A stretch of 64,000 nucleotides of DNA from Neobacillus cucumis (GTDB taxonomy: Bacteria; Bacillota; Bacilli; Bacillales; Cytobacillaceae), in assembly GCF_002860255.1 (NCBI RefSeq), contig NZ_PGVE01000040.1, positions 99,611-163,610 on the forward strand, read 5' to 3'. This document shows positions 1-7,862 of this stretch, one piece after another. The stretch's first letter is position 1; each line of letters opens with the position of its first letter. A program made the translations under genes and the position numbers. The notes beneath the pieces are model-generated. The model was not told where the DNA came from and made no database searches. It saw only the letters and a program-made list of their open reading frames with translations.

Positions 1-910
1 CCCTTGTACTTTTTAAAAGCTTGGAAAACCCTTTTAATGAGGTCAATGGATTTCGAATTTCATGAGCTACCCCGGCAGCTAATTGTCCTATGATGGATAG
101 ACGGTCCAGATTTCGAAGAGCATCATCATTTTTAATTCGATCACTAATATCCCGGCCCACTGTAACAAAGGATTCAAATTCTCCTTTTTCATTATAAACT
201 GGCGAAATGGTCGTCTCCACATCGATAAACCCGTTATCACTAGTTCTCATTTTAGCCTGAAATAGCTGCGGTTCTCCTGTATTTATAAGAGCTTCGTAGA
301 CTTGATCAAAAGGCTCTCTGTCCTCTGGCATAATGATACTGTAAACATCCTGACCAATTAGTTCCTCAGGGCCGATTCCTACCCCTTTTTTATGTGACGG
401 GGAAGCATAGATAACCTCTTTATCCTTAGAATAAAGCTTGATCATATCAGTTGTATTATCTGTTATCAACCGATATAACTCACGAGTTCTCTTTAAATCA
501 CGTTCTATATTTAAATGTTTGGTAATATCGCGATAGGTGCCAATAATAGCAATAATTTCCCCAGCGGTGTTTCGGAGAGGAGAAAAAGATACCGCTATAT
601 CGAGTCTGCTTCCATCTTTATGATAACAATGAGTCACAAGATCGTGGAAAAACTCCCCTTGTTTGACTGCCTTAAAGACTTCCTCTACTAAAGCTGACTT
701 ATTCATTTCATTAAATTTTCTTCCTGTCAGCTCTTCTTCTGTATAGCCAAAAATTTTCGTATACATTTCATTCACTCGGATGAAACAATTTTCCATGTTC
801 ACGATACAAATGCCATCGGCGGTACCATTAAGAAATAAGTCGATTAATTCATCAGGATTAATGGCATCTGATTTAATCAGTTCGCCAAATATAGGGAAAC
901 TTTTAGCCAT
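1..910 (-). CDS. PAS-PAS sensor histidine kinase, partial (3' end off the window)
   Basis: The gene starts with ATG at 910 behind GGAGAG and runs off the left edge after about 303 codons. Translation shows two PAS-type sensor domains (roughly residues 25-140 and 150-265), each ending in the usual YRDIT / GRDIS type junction. They are followed by a HisKA dimerisation segment with the phospho-acceptor box HEIRNPLTSLKGF, whose His is near residue 282. No membrane segment is visible, so this part is cytoplasmic. The layout resembles Bacillus sporulation kinases of the KinA/KinE group, but the ATP-binding domain lies outside the window and the exact identity cannot be fixed. A variant of the dispersed 13-bp element (992-1004) lies upstream of the start. 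Confidence 0.85.
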   Translation of the reverse strand, partial: MAKSFPIFGELIKSDAINPDELIDLFLNGTADGICIVNMENCFIRVNEMYTKIFGYTEEELTGRKFNEMNKSALVEEVFKAVKQGEFFHDLVTHCYHKDGSRLDIAVSFSPLRNTAGEIIAIIGTYRDITKHLNIERDLKRTRELYRLITDNTTDMIKLYSKDKEVIYASPSHKKGVGIGPEELIGQDVYSIIMPEDREPFDQVYEALINTGEPQLFQAKMRTSDNGFIDVETTISPVYNEKGEFESFVTVGRDISDRIKNDDALRNLDRLSIIGQLAAGVAHEIRNPLTSLKGFSKLLKSTR

Positions 911-991
911 ACATATCTCTCCAAACACATAATCTCTTAAACTCCATTTTCACAGAACTTTGTCCTAAAGAAAAGAGAAAATTTTTCTATT

Positions 992-1004
992 GGTGTCAGG
1001 CACC
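992..1004. repeat. Dispersed 13-bp element, variant copy
   Basis: GGTGTCAGGCACC, a variant of the element found repeatedly in this window, lies between the divergent sensor kinase and lipoprotein genes. The GGTG/CACC ends can pair as a small hairpin. Confidence 0.6.
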
Positions 1005-1084
1005 GCGGCAGCATGATCATTTTTTCATCCCCAAACATATTGGACTTCCAGCCTCTCATAAATTGAGAAATAGGAGGTGATCGA

Positions 1085-1567
1085 GTGAAAAAAAGATTAC
1101 TAGCCATTGTTTTTCCGTTATTCCTGCTTTTATCAGGCTGCTTTAACGACCCTGTACAGGATGATCTGCTGAATTATGTGAACAAGGAAATGAAACAGGC
1201 GGGAAAATTAGAAGCAGCGGCGGTCTCTGCTTATGAAGGGGTTGCTGGTGCGAATTACACGGACGACCAGACCATGTATGAGGCGTTAACGAAAGAAGTC
1301 ATTCCAAATTATAATGAGTTTATTAAAGAACTTGATTCAGTCAAAATAGAAACAGAAGAGTTAAGGCAAATTCACGAGATTTATATAGAGGGGGCTGACA
1401 TTCAATTTAAAGCATTTGTGACGATAAAACAGGCCCTGGAAGACCAAGACCCAGCACTGGTTCAGAAGGCCAATGGGCTGCTGGCAGATGCTAGGAAGCA
1501 TATCCGTGATTATAAGAGTAAGCTGAACAAATTGGCCAAAGAACATGATGTGAAAATTAAAGAATAA
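1085..1567 (+). CDS. Uncharacterised lipoprotein
   Basis: This 160-residue protein starts with GTG behind a strong AGGAGGTGAT site. The N-terminus is a lipoprotein signal: MKKR, a hydrophobic stretch, then the lipobox LLSGC with the acylated Cys at residue 19. The mature part is mostly helical and charged, and ends in a lysine-rich tail. It should be anchored on the outer face of the cytoplasmic membrane. I do not recognise a functional domain. It is a single gene facing a convergent DUF418 gene, with a shared terminator between them. Confidence 0.85.
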   Translation: MKKRLLAIVFPLFLLLSGCFNDPVQDDLLNYVNKEMKQAGKLEAAAVSAYEGVAGANYTDDQTMYEALTKEVIPNYNEFIKELDSVKIETEELRQIHEIYIEGADIQFKAFVTIKQALEDQDPALVQKANGLLADARKHIRDYKSKLNKLAKEHDVKIKE

Positions 1568-1579
1568 ATCGAAAAGAAA

Positions 1580-1615
1580 GAGCCAGTCTTCCATCTGTAT
1601 GGTGAGGGCTGGCTC
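1580..1615. terminator. Bidirectional terminator between convergent genes
   Basis: The inverted repeat GAGCCAGTC ... GGCTGGCTC sits between the lipoprotein stop and the end of the convergent DUF418 gene. The U-tract is short on the plus strand, while the minus strand reads into TTTCTTTTC. Confidence 0.6.
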
Positions 1616-1656
1616 AAGGTTTTTAGCCTGAATGTCAAGGGCCCGAAACCATCTGG

Positions 1657-2667
1657 CTAAGGCAAGGTTCTTTTTCGCATCGGCGGAAATTCTAAATAGG
1701 TTAGCGCCCTCCAAATCCACTCTAATGGACCAAACTTATAATAGCGGAGCCAAATTGTGCTAAACATTAATTGGATGACCAAAATTGCTAAGCATACGTA
1801 CAAGGTTTCAAGATAGTTAATCTGATTTTGGAACCCTAGTACGTTTCCAGCCAGAATGATAAAGGCCGTTTGAAACAGATAATTCGTAAAAGCCATCCTG
1901 CCATAACTTTTTAAAGGCGATAATAGTTTTCGGAAAAATGATGTCTGTAACAGAAGCACAAGGCAGCATATATAAAATGCGGAGACGACAGGGCCAATAG
2001 TGATGCCAATGCTTATAAATTGCTGCATCTGAACGGAATTGGAGACAACTTCGGCACTGTAGCTCGATTGATATTGGAAAAATAGACCCGCTATGGTTAG
2101 AATCAACATGATTACGGTGAAAACAGCTATTGCTTTTATGTGATATGAAATTCTTTCAAACATTTGATATTGGCCTGCGGTAATCCCAAGCAACATTAAA
2201 GGAATAACCAAGAAGATTTTAGCCGCAAATAGGGCTAATACTACTAGCATGACGACTCCAAACACGAGATTGACCGTTCTGTTTATCTTGTAAAATGGCA
2301 GAAGAATTAGTCCTGCGATGGCATAAATCGTTAATGCTTCTCCCGGATGAAACTGCACATGGACTAACCCAAAAAGGAATAACACGATTATTCGCCGTAC
2401 AAACAATCTTTGTCCACTTTTTCCTCGAGCATTAGCGCGGGAAATAAAAAGATAAAAGCCGACTCCAAACAAGAAAGTGAAAATCGTATAAAAACGGCCT
2501 TCTACAAATAGATACAACAACTTCCAATAAAAAGCATCGCCTGTACCTGCAGCCGGAAGTTTAGCAGACAACAACGGTCCAATATTAACCAAAATAATCC
2601 CCAGCAAAGCAAACCCCCGCAAGTAGTCCAACACATCAATCCGTTCATTTTCTCCTATTGCACTCAT
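1657..2667 (-). CDS. DUF418 family membrane protein
   Basis: A 336-residue polytopic membrane protein. It begins with the family hallmark RIDVLDYLRGFALLGIILVN, has about eight hydrophobic segments, and carries the C-terminal DUF418 signature FGPLEWIWRALTYL. It is somewhat shorter than typical members of about 380-400 residues. Homologues include E. coli YeiB and B. subtilis YxaH/YrkO. Their function is not established, although transport or envelope roles have been suggested. The start has TAGGAG upstream. It stands alone between a terminator and an intergenic region carrying a dispersed element. Confidence 0.85.
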   Translation of the reverse strand: MSAIGENERIDVLDYLRGFALLGIILVNIGPLLSAKLPAAGTGDAFYWKLLYLFVEGRFYTIFTFLFGVGFYLFISRANARGKSGQRLFVRRIIVLFLFGLVHVQFHPGEALTIYAIAGLILLPFYKINRTVNLVFGVVMLVVLALFAAKIFLVIPLMLLGITAGQYQMFERISYHIKAIAVFTVIMLILTIAGLFFQYQSSYSAEVVSNSVQMQQFISIGITIGPVVSAFYICCLVLLLQTSFFRKLLSPLKSYGRMAFTNYLFQTAFIILAGNVLGFQNQINYLETLYVCLAILVIQLMFSTIWLRYYKFGPLEWIWRALTYLEFPPMRKRTLP

Positions 2668-2794
2668 CGCAAACTCCTAATCATTTTCTTTCACATTAAA
2701 ATAATTCCCCATCCAAGCGGACACTTACCCTCCTCCTCTATTTTAACATTTCCCCCTCTAATCAGAAGGAAAATAACCTCACTGAATTATTAAT

Positions 2795-2807
2795 GGTGCC
2801 TGTCACC
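2795..2807. repeat. Dispersed 13-bp element
   Basis: GGTGCCTGTCACC, an exact copy in inverse orientation to GGTGACAGGCACC, lies in an intergenic region upstream of the DUF418 gene. Confidence 0.7.
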
Positions 2808-2909
2808 AAAAGTAATCTTGATATTTTTCTTAAGATAATGAACATAGTAATAATGAGATTCATATTTTATTTATATACTGATGTTTTATCGAGATGAAAT
2901 GAAAAAAGA

Positions 2910-2931
2910 CCGTGGTCCCAAATTACCACGG
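2910..2931 (-). terminator. Terminator of ArsB-like gene
   Basis: CCGTGGT/ACCACGG is a 7-bp stem with an 8-nt loop. On the minus strand it is followed by CTTTTTTC. Confidence 0.75.
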
Positions 2932-3078
2932 CTAGTATGTGCAAATACGAGCGAGTTAATCCATCCTTTGTCTGCCAAACAAGCATGGATTATTTTTTTT
3001 TCTAACCAAGTATATCATCTGCTCTTTTTCCTCTCCTAAAGACTAATAGCTCATTTAGAATTCTTTAAATTCTCCATC

Positions 3079-4425
3079 TTATTGAAGTGCTCCTCCGAAC
3101 AAACCTGAAACCCAATAATACAAGACTACTAACGTAAATAAGGTTGCTGGCGGTATAACCACGGCCGTAACCTTTACGTATTCCCACCAAGAAAATTTAA
3201 CCTTACCCTTTCGTATAATATGCATCCACATCAATGTGGCAAGGGTTCCCATCGGCAGCAGCAGGGATCCCATATCACTTCCAATTACATTTGCCAAATA
3301 GGCGACCTTCAAGGTAAGCATATCAAGTCCCATATGTGTTAACGTAAGTGTTCCAACCATTAGGGCCGGATGATTATTAAAGATATTAGATAAAACGGAT
3401 AGTAGTGTCCCCATCGTCACACTTGCATGCAGTAAACTTCCGGACACCATCGGCCGCATGAATCCGATTAACCAATCCGTTAGACCAATATTGTTCAGCC
3501 CATATATGATGACGTACATACTAAATGCAAAAACCAGAATGTACCACGGCGTCTTTTTGATCATATCCAGCGGCGGAATTTTTAAATACGCCCATCTCCA
3601 CGCCAAGAGGATCAGCGATCCAATGACAGCCATAACCGAGACTGGAATTCCAATATAAGAGGCGACGAAAAGACTAATTCGTACTCCAAATACAAACAAC
3701 AGGACATTTCTCATGAATCTTGACCTTTGTTTTTCTGAAGAATACTCAGGCCCAGGCTTTAGTGGATGATAGGATGGACGTGATAAGCCAGTTACCTTGG
3801 TCGGAACCGTTTTTGGCAAGACTTTTTTAAAGCGCAGGTACAAAAGGAATACTAAGAACAGAAGACCAAGAGTTGCCGGTACAAACATCATAGCTGTATG
3901 CAAATATAAACTCATATGCACTATTTTTAAGGCGATGAGGTTCACGATATTGCTTACCCCAATCGGAGCACTTGATGCTGTTGCCACTAGCCCCCCGGAT
4001 AATAAATAAGGGATCTTCTGATGGTTTTTTAATCCCATATTATTAAGCAGCATCACCAAAATCGGCGTAGTAATTAAGATACTTCCATCATTATTAAAAA
4101 ACAATGTCATCAAAAAGCATAATAGATTAACGTACCAAAATAATCGAATACCGGAGCCTTTAGCCTTTGCGGCCAGCTTTTCGGCAACCCAGTTAAAAAA
4201 ACCGAAGCTTTCTAAAACGATTGCCATAACGATGGTCGCGATAATGGTGATAGCAGCACCGCTAATGGTTTCGGTAATTAATCCGAGGTCTTTCAGTGAA
4301 ACACTGCCGCTTAATAAAACAAACATTGCCCCAATGGTTGCCGGAATAGCTTCATTAACACCCCTGGGTCGCCAAAGAATAAATATTAATGTAACCACAA
4401 AAGATAGGATGGTCATCCATACCAT
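3079..4425 (-). CDS. ArsB/NhaD-type ion transporter permease
   Basis: A 448-residue membrane protein with about 11-12 hydrophobic segments, of the ion-transporter superfamily. Residues about 105-125 contain the family motif FNNDGSILITTPI, which resembles the conserved segment of ArsB arsenite permeases. A second half-motif near residue 335 contains SNIFNNHPA. It may export an oxyanion such as arsenite, or act as a sodium/proton antiporter. No arsR, arsC or arsA lies nearby, so arsenic specificity is unproven. AAGGGG precedes the ATG start. It is monocistronic with its own terminator. Confidence 0.75.
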   Translation of the reverse strand: MVWMTILSFVVTLIFILWRPRGVNEAIPATIGAMFVLLSGSVSLKDLGLITETISGAAITIIATIVMAIVLESFGFFNWVAEKLAAKAKGSGIRLFWYVNLLCFLMTLFFNNDGSILITTPILVMLLNNMGLKNHQKIPYLLSGGLVATASSAPIGVSNIVNLIALKIVHMSLYLHTAMMFVPATLGLLFLVFLLYLRFKKVLPKTVPTKVTGLSRPSYHPLKPGPEYSSEKQRSRFMRNVLLFVFGVRISLFVASYIGIPVSVMAVIGSLILLAWRWAYLKIPPLDMIKKTPWYILVFAFSMYVIIYGLNNIGLTDWLIGFMRPMVSGSLLHASVTMGTLLSVLSNIFNNHPALMVGTLTLTHMGLDMLTLKVAYLANVIGSDMGSLLLPMGTLATLMWMHIIRKGKVKFSWWEYVKVTAVVIPPATLFTLVVLYYWVSGLFGGALQ

Positions 4426-4629
4426 TTAGGTCTATCCCCTTTCATTCTTGCTAGTGATTCATGATGTATCATGAGATGGACCTGCCTCCTCCCTAAGGAT
4501 TGTCCGCACTTGTCCCTCCCTTCCATTTATCTCTCTGTATGCCTGTACTTCATTTATATGTAACCAATATAGACAGGCTCTAGGTTTGTACCCTTTTCTA
4601 GGATAAATCCACAGTAATCTAGATATTAA

Positions 4630-4685
4630 AAGGGTGACAGGCACCACGGATGGACAATTGTCCATCCGTGGTGCCTGTCACCCTT
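4630..4685. repeat. 56-bp perfect palindrome containing two inverted 13-bp elements
   Basis: Each half of 28 bases is the exact reverse complement of the other, with no loop (center ACAATTGT). The outer parts are GGTGACAGGCACC at 4633-4645 and its inverse at 4670-4682. In DNA it could extrude a cruciform. In RNA it would form a very stable hairpin. Confidence 0.95.
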
Positions 4686-4760
4686 ACTTCTCTTAGCACT
4701 GTTTTTACTTTATTTAACGGACAAGCTGTTAAAAAAGCTAAATACACTTCCACCATAAAA

Positions 4761-4800
4761 AACCTGATTATCATCCATTGCTCTGTAGGATAATCAGGTT
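4761..4800 (-). terminator. Terminator of CoA-transferase gene
   Basis: AACCTGATTATC pairs with GATAATCAGGTT (12 bp). The minus strand continues into TTTTTTATGG. Confidence 0.85.
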
Positions 4801-4811
4801 TTGTCTCTATA

Positions 4812-6326
4812 CTATACAGTTTGTCCTACTGGTAATTTCATCGTGCCGTTCGCGGCAAAGTTTGTATGCCAGGATAACGCTTTTTCTAAAACATGAGGAG
4901 TTTGTCCTCCTCTTTTTAGTGCTTCTTGATAATATTCCCTCAGCTGTTCGCGGTACATAGGATGGGCGCATTGTTCTATAATTATTTCCGCGCGCTCTCT
5001 TGGTGCCAGCCCGCGTAAATCAGCATATCCCTGCTCGGTCACAATCACATCCACATCATGCTCGGTATGATCGACATGGGAAACAAACGGAACAATACTT
5101 GAAATCTCCCCACCCTTTGCTATTGATTTCGTTACAAAAACAGCTAACCGGGCGTTACGAGCGAAATCCCCTGATCCGCCAATCCCATTCATCATTTTTG
5201 TCCCTAAAACATGGGTAGAGTTCACATTCCCATAGATGTCCAATTCTAAAGCAGTATTAATCGAAAGTAACCCGAGACGGCGAATGATTTCGGGATGATT
5301 CGAAATCTCCTGCGGCCTCATCATTAACCGGCCGCGATACTTATCAAAGTTTCCGTAAACCTCTTTCATTTTTCCATCGGAAAGCGTAATGGAACAGCAT
5401 GAGGCAAAATTCACCTTGCCTGCATCGATTAAGTCAAACACCGCATCCTGCAATACCTCTGAATAAACTTCCAAGTCAGTAAACTCTGAATCCAGCAAGC
5501 CGTGCAAGACGGCATTGGCCACTGATCCAATTCCAGATTGCAGCGGGGCAAGCCTTTCCGTCAGCCTCCCTGCTCTCACTTCCGTCCGCAAGAACTCTAT
5601 CAAATGATTCGCCATAATGACTGTATCCTCATCTGGCGGAACAATCGTGGAAGGAGAATCTAGCTGGTTTGTAAAAACAATCCCTTTCACCTTTTCAATA
5701 TCCACAGGGATACCGATTGTTCCAATTCGGTCGCCAACTTTTGATAAAGGAATCGGACCGCGCTCGCCTTGCTTTCCAGGATCATATAAATCATGTAAGC
5801 CTTCAAGATTCACTTGATGAGCCAAATTAATTTCAATAATGATCGATTTAGCATTTAAAGCAAAGGAAAGTGAATTTCCCACTGAGGTGGTTGGAATCAC
5901 CAGCCCATCCTCCGTCACAGAGAACGCTTCCAAAATAGCATAATCGACAGACTCCATTACACCCGCTCTAACTAACTCTGCTGTATGTGATAGGTGCTGA
6001 TCTACAAACAACATTTCTCCCTTATTTATTTTACTCCTCATTGTCGCATCGGCCTGGAAGGGCAGTCTTTTCCCAAGAATCCCGGCCTCCGCAAACAACT
6101 TATCAACATCAGAACCCAAGGAGGCACCCGTATACACATTTACCTTAAATTTTTCTGTCTCAGCCCGTTTGACCAAAGCGAATGGTACCGCTTTCACATC
6201 ACCAGCACGTGTAAAGCCGCTTAAACCCAAAGTCATCCCGTCTTGTATCCATGAAGCTGCTTCTTCCGGTGTTACGATACGATCGAACAAACGCTTATCA
6301 CGAATCCGTTCCATTTTATTTTCCAT
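4812..6326 (-). CDS. Acetyl-CoA hydrolase / succinyl-CoA:acetate CoA-transferase family
   Basis: A 504-residue cytoplasmic enzyme of the AarC/Ach1 family. It moves CoA between acyl groups, typically succinyl-CoA and acetate, through a glutamyl-CoA intermediate. The catalytic Glu is expected in VYSEVLQD near residue 290. The glycine-rich SGIGSVANAV (about 264-273) and the late motif GIGGSGDFARNA fit the family. I chose ATG at 6326 because GGGGGAG lies 11 bases upstream. The earlier in-frame GTG at 6338 overlaps that site. A LytTR regulator is encoded just upstream on the same strand and probably controls it. Acetate activation would feed the glyoxylate shunt (aceB-aceA), also in this window. 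Confidence 0.88.
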   Translation of the reverse strand: MENKMERIRDKRLFDRIVTPEEAASWIQDGMTLGLSGFTRAGDVKAVPFALVKRAETEKFKVNVYTGASLGSDVDKLFAEAGILGKRLPFQADATMRSKINKGEMLFVDQHLSHTAELVRAGVMESVDYAILEAFSVTEDGLVIPTTSVGNSLSFALNAKSIIIEINLAHQVNLEGLHDLYDPGKQGERGPIPLSKVGDRIGTIGIPVDIEKVKGIVFTNQLDSPSTIVPPDEDTVIMANHLIEFLRTEVRAGRLTERLAPLQSGIGSVANAVLHGLLDSEFTDLEVYSEVLQDAVFDLIDAGKVNFASCCSITLSDGKMKEVYGNFDKYRGRLMMRPQEISNHPEIIRRLGLLSINTALELDIYGNVNSTHVLGTKMMNGIGGSGDFARNARLAVFVTKSIAKGGEISSIVPFVSHVDHTEHDVDVIVTEQGYADLRGLAPRERAEIIIEQCAHPMYREQLREYYQEALKRGGQTPHVLEKALSWHTNFAANGTMKLPVGQTV

Positions 6327-6457
6327 GCTACATCCCACTCCCCCAGCAAAATCTTGAAATCATTGTAACCGATAGAGGTGTTGAAAGTGAGATTTCAAGG
6401 ATATATTACGGAAAATTCAGATAAAACAGCATTATTACGTTCTCAAACAGAAAATAC

Positions 6458-7102
6458 TTAAAAACCTAGCAATCTTCGAAAATAACTTGAATAGGATTGG
6501 CTCACAGGAACTTGGTCACCATTATCCATCGACAGGATGAAGGTGGAGTGACTATCAGGAAAAATCTCCTTGATATGATTGACATTGACAATAAACGAGC
6601 GATGACAACGAATAAAATAATCCTTTGGCAAATGAAACTCAAACTCCTGCAGTGAATATTTATGTGTACCGCTAAGTTCTTTAGTGATTACAAATGTTTT
6701 TTTATCCTTGGCTTCAATATAGATCACTTGAGAGAAAGGAACAGGTATCCATCCATCCTCTGTTTTAATTGTCACGACTAGCTTTCCGCTCGTTAAAGCA
6801 GGGAATATTGCCGTCACACAGCCTTCTAGCCTGCTTTCATGAAAGAAAGGTACGGCCATTCCATGGTAAGGCACCCCAAATAAATCACGATTAATAAATT
6901 CAGAAATCTTTTGCTTTGAATGAATTGCCTTATAAGCAATTGTCCCCTCCTTCAATGGATCACCAGCCCTAATCTTCAAATCAATCCGCTTACTCGGCCG
7001 ATAATAAATATATTCCCTAGTATTAGATACCGCAATTGAAATCTCCTCCGAAAACAACTCACTAATCACATCTAAAAGAGAAACAACCGTAATACTCTCC
7101 AT
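6458..7102 (-). CDS. LytTR-domain transcriptional regulator
   Basis: A 214-residue protein. The C-terminal half (about 112-214) is a LytTR DNA-binding domain, with IYIEAKDKKTFV, the FIRCHRSFIVN core and a QSYSSYFRRLLG end. The N-terminal 110 residues look like a small PAS/GAF-type sensor fold rather than a phospho-receiver, since no aspartate pocket is visible. It lies 131 bases upstream of the CoA-transferase gene on the same strand, so regulation of that gene, perhaps by a metabolite sensed at the N-terminus, is a reasonable inference. A copy of the 13-bp element sits in its 5' leader, about 30 bases before the start codon. Confidence 0.82.
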   Translation of the reverse strand: MESITVVSLLDVISELFSEEISIAVSNTREYIYYRPSKRIDLKIRAGDPLKEGTIAYKAIHSKQKISEFINRDLFGVPYHGMAVPFFHESRLEGCVTAIFPALTSGKLVVTIKTEDGWIPVPFSQVIYIEAKDKKTFVITKELSGTHKYSLQEFEFHLPKDYFIRCHRSFIVNVNHIKEIFPDSHSTFILSMDNGDQVPVSQSYSSYFRRLLGF

Positions 7103-7133
7103 ACCCTATAACTCCCTTGGTGAGATTGTAAAT

Positions 7134-7146
7134 GGTGACAGGCACC
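7134..7146. repeat. Dispersed 13-bp element in a 5' leader
   Basis: GGTGACAGGCACC lies about 30 bases upstream of the LytTR regulator start. It is between a TAAAAT-like sequence and the AAGGGAG ribosome binding site, so it is probably transcribed. Confidence 0.7.
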
Positions 7147-7205
7147 GTTTCTACTATTTTACCACTCTTTTATTTGTTTTCCTTTATTCTGGTGCATTTC
7201 AGCCA

Positions 7206-7862
7206 TTATTCTTCGTCTTCTGCGATTAAGGGGTTTTGGGATTCTTTATAGAGTTTTTTTGCTTGGTGCCTGTCTGTGACTTGCAGTTTGTTAAGGATAT
7301 TGGAAATATGGTTGGCGACCGTTTTGGGGCTTAGCTGCAGACGGGCTCCAATTTGTGTATTTGTATATCCTTCCGCAATCAGCTCTAACACCTCCATCTC
7401 CCGGCTAGTAAGCTCCCGAAGAGCAGGTACGAGATCCTTTTTCTGGGGCATAGTAAAGTAATTCATCATCCTAGCGGCAATATCTGAGCTAAAGACCGCT
7501 CCGCCATTTCCAACCATACGAATGGAATGAAGCAGTTCCATTTCCCCCGCATCCTTTAACACATAGCCCCGTGCCCCCATTTGCATGGCCGTAAAAACCG
7601 ATTTATCATTCTTTAACATCGTAACAATTAATATTTTCATTTCAGGCTGCTTTTCGCGAATAACCCGAGTCGCTTCAATCCCGTTTAGCCCTGGCATACG
7701 AATATCCATCACAATCACATCAGGCTGAAGCTTTAGCGCCAGCTCTACTGCCGCCTCGCCTGAAGCACCCTCCCCAATGACTTCTAAATCGTCTGTCGTC
7801 TGTATCAGATTACGAACCCCACTTCGAAATAAAGGATGATCATCGATTAATACTACTTTCAT
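7206..7862 (-). CDS. NarL/FixJ-family response regulator
   Basis: This 218-residue protein has a receiver domain (1-120) with the acidic pair IDD at 6-7, phospho-acceptor Asp53 in VMDIRMPG, and the conserved Lys in YVLKDAG near 103. A LuxR-type helix-turn-helix (about 148-210) carries LTSREMEVLELIAEGYTN and LSPKTVANHISNIL. It overlaps the 3' end of the upstream histidine kinase gene by 23 bases, so the two are co-translated partners. The C-terminus is a short acidic tail. The target genes are not evident. Confidence 0.93.
   Translation of the reverse strand: MKVVLIDDHPLFRSGVRNLIQTTDDLEVIGEGASGEAAVELALKLQPDVIVMDIRMPGLNGIEATRVIREKQPEMKILIVTMLKNDKSVFTAMQMGARGYVLKDAGEMELLHSIRMVGNGGAVFSSDIAARMMNYFTMPQKKDLVPALRELTSREMEVLELIAEGYTNTQIGARLQLSPKTVANHISNILNKLQVTDRHQAKKLYKESQNPLIAEDEE

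Larger units (their letters stand above)
2668..3078. other. Intergenic region, no gene seen
   Basis: I see no coding potential here. The region holds a copy of the dispersed 13-bp element, the terminator of the ArsB-like gene, and a second inverted repeat (AATCCAT near 2957 and ATGGATT near 2986, followed by a T run) whose owner is unclear. Confidence 0.5.
4426..4811. other. Intergenic region with large palindrome
   Basis: No convincing gene is seen. The short reading frame at 4459-4665 has no ribosome binding site and ends inside the palindrome. The region holds the 56-bp palindrome (4630-4685) and the terminator of the CoA-transferase gene. Confidence 0.6.

Noticed and set aside
4459..4665. 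68-residue reading frame on the minus strand
   Set aside because: No ribosome binding site, no recognisable protein features, and it starts within the 56-bp palindrome.
7264..7275. GGTGCCTGTCTG inside the response regulator gene, resembling the dispersed element
   Set aside because: It encodes the ordinary VTDRHQAK segment of LuxR-type domains and lacks the second half of the motif, so chance similarity is enough.
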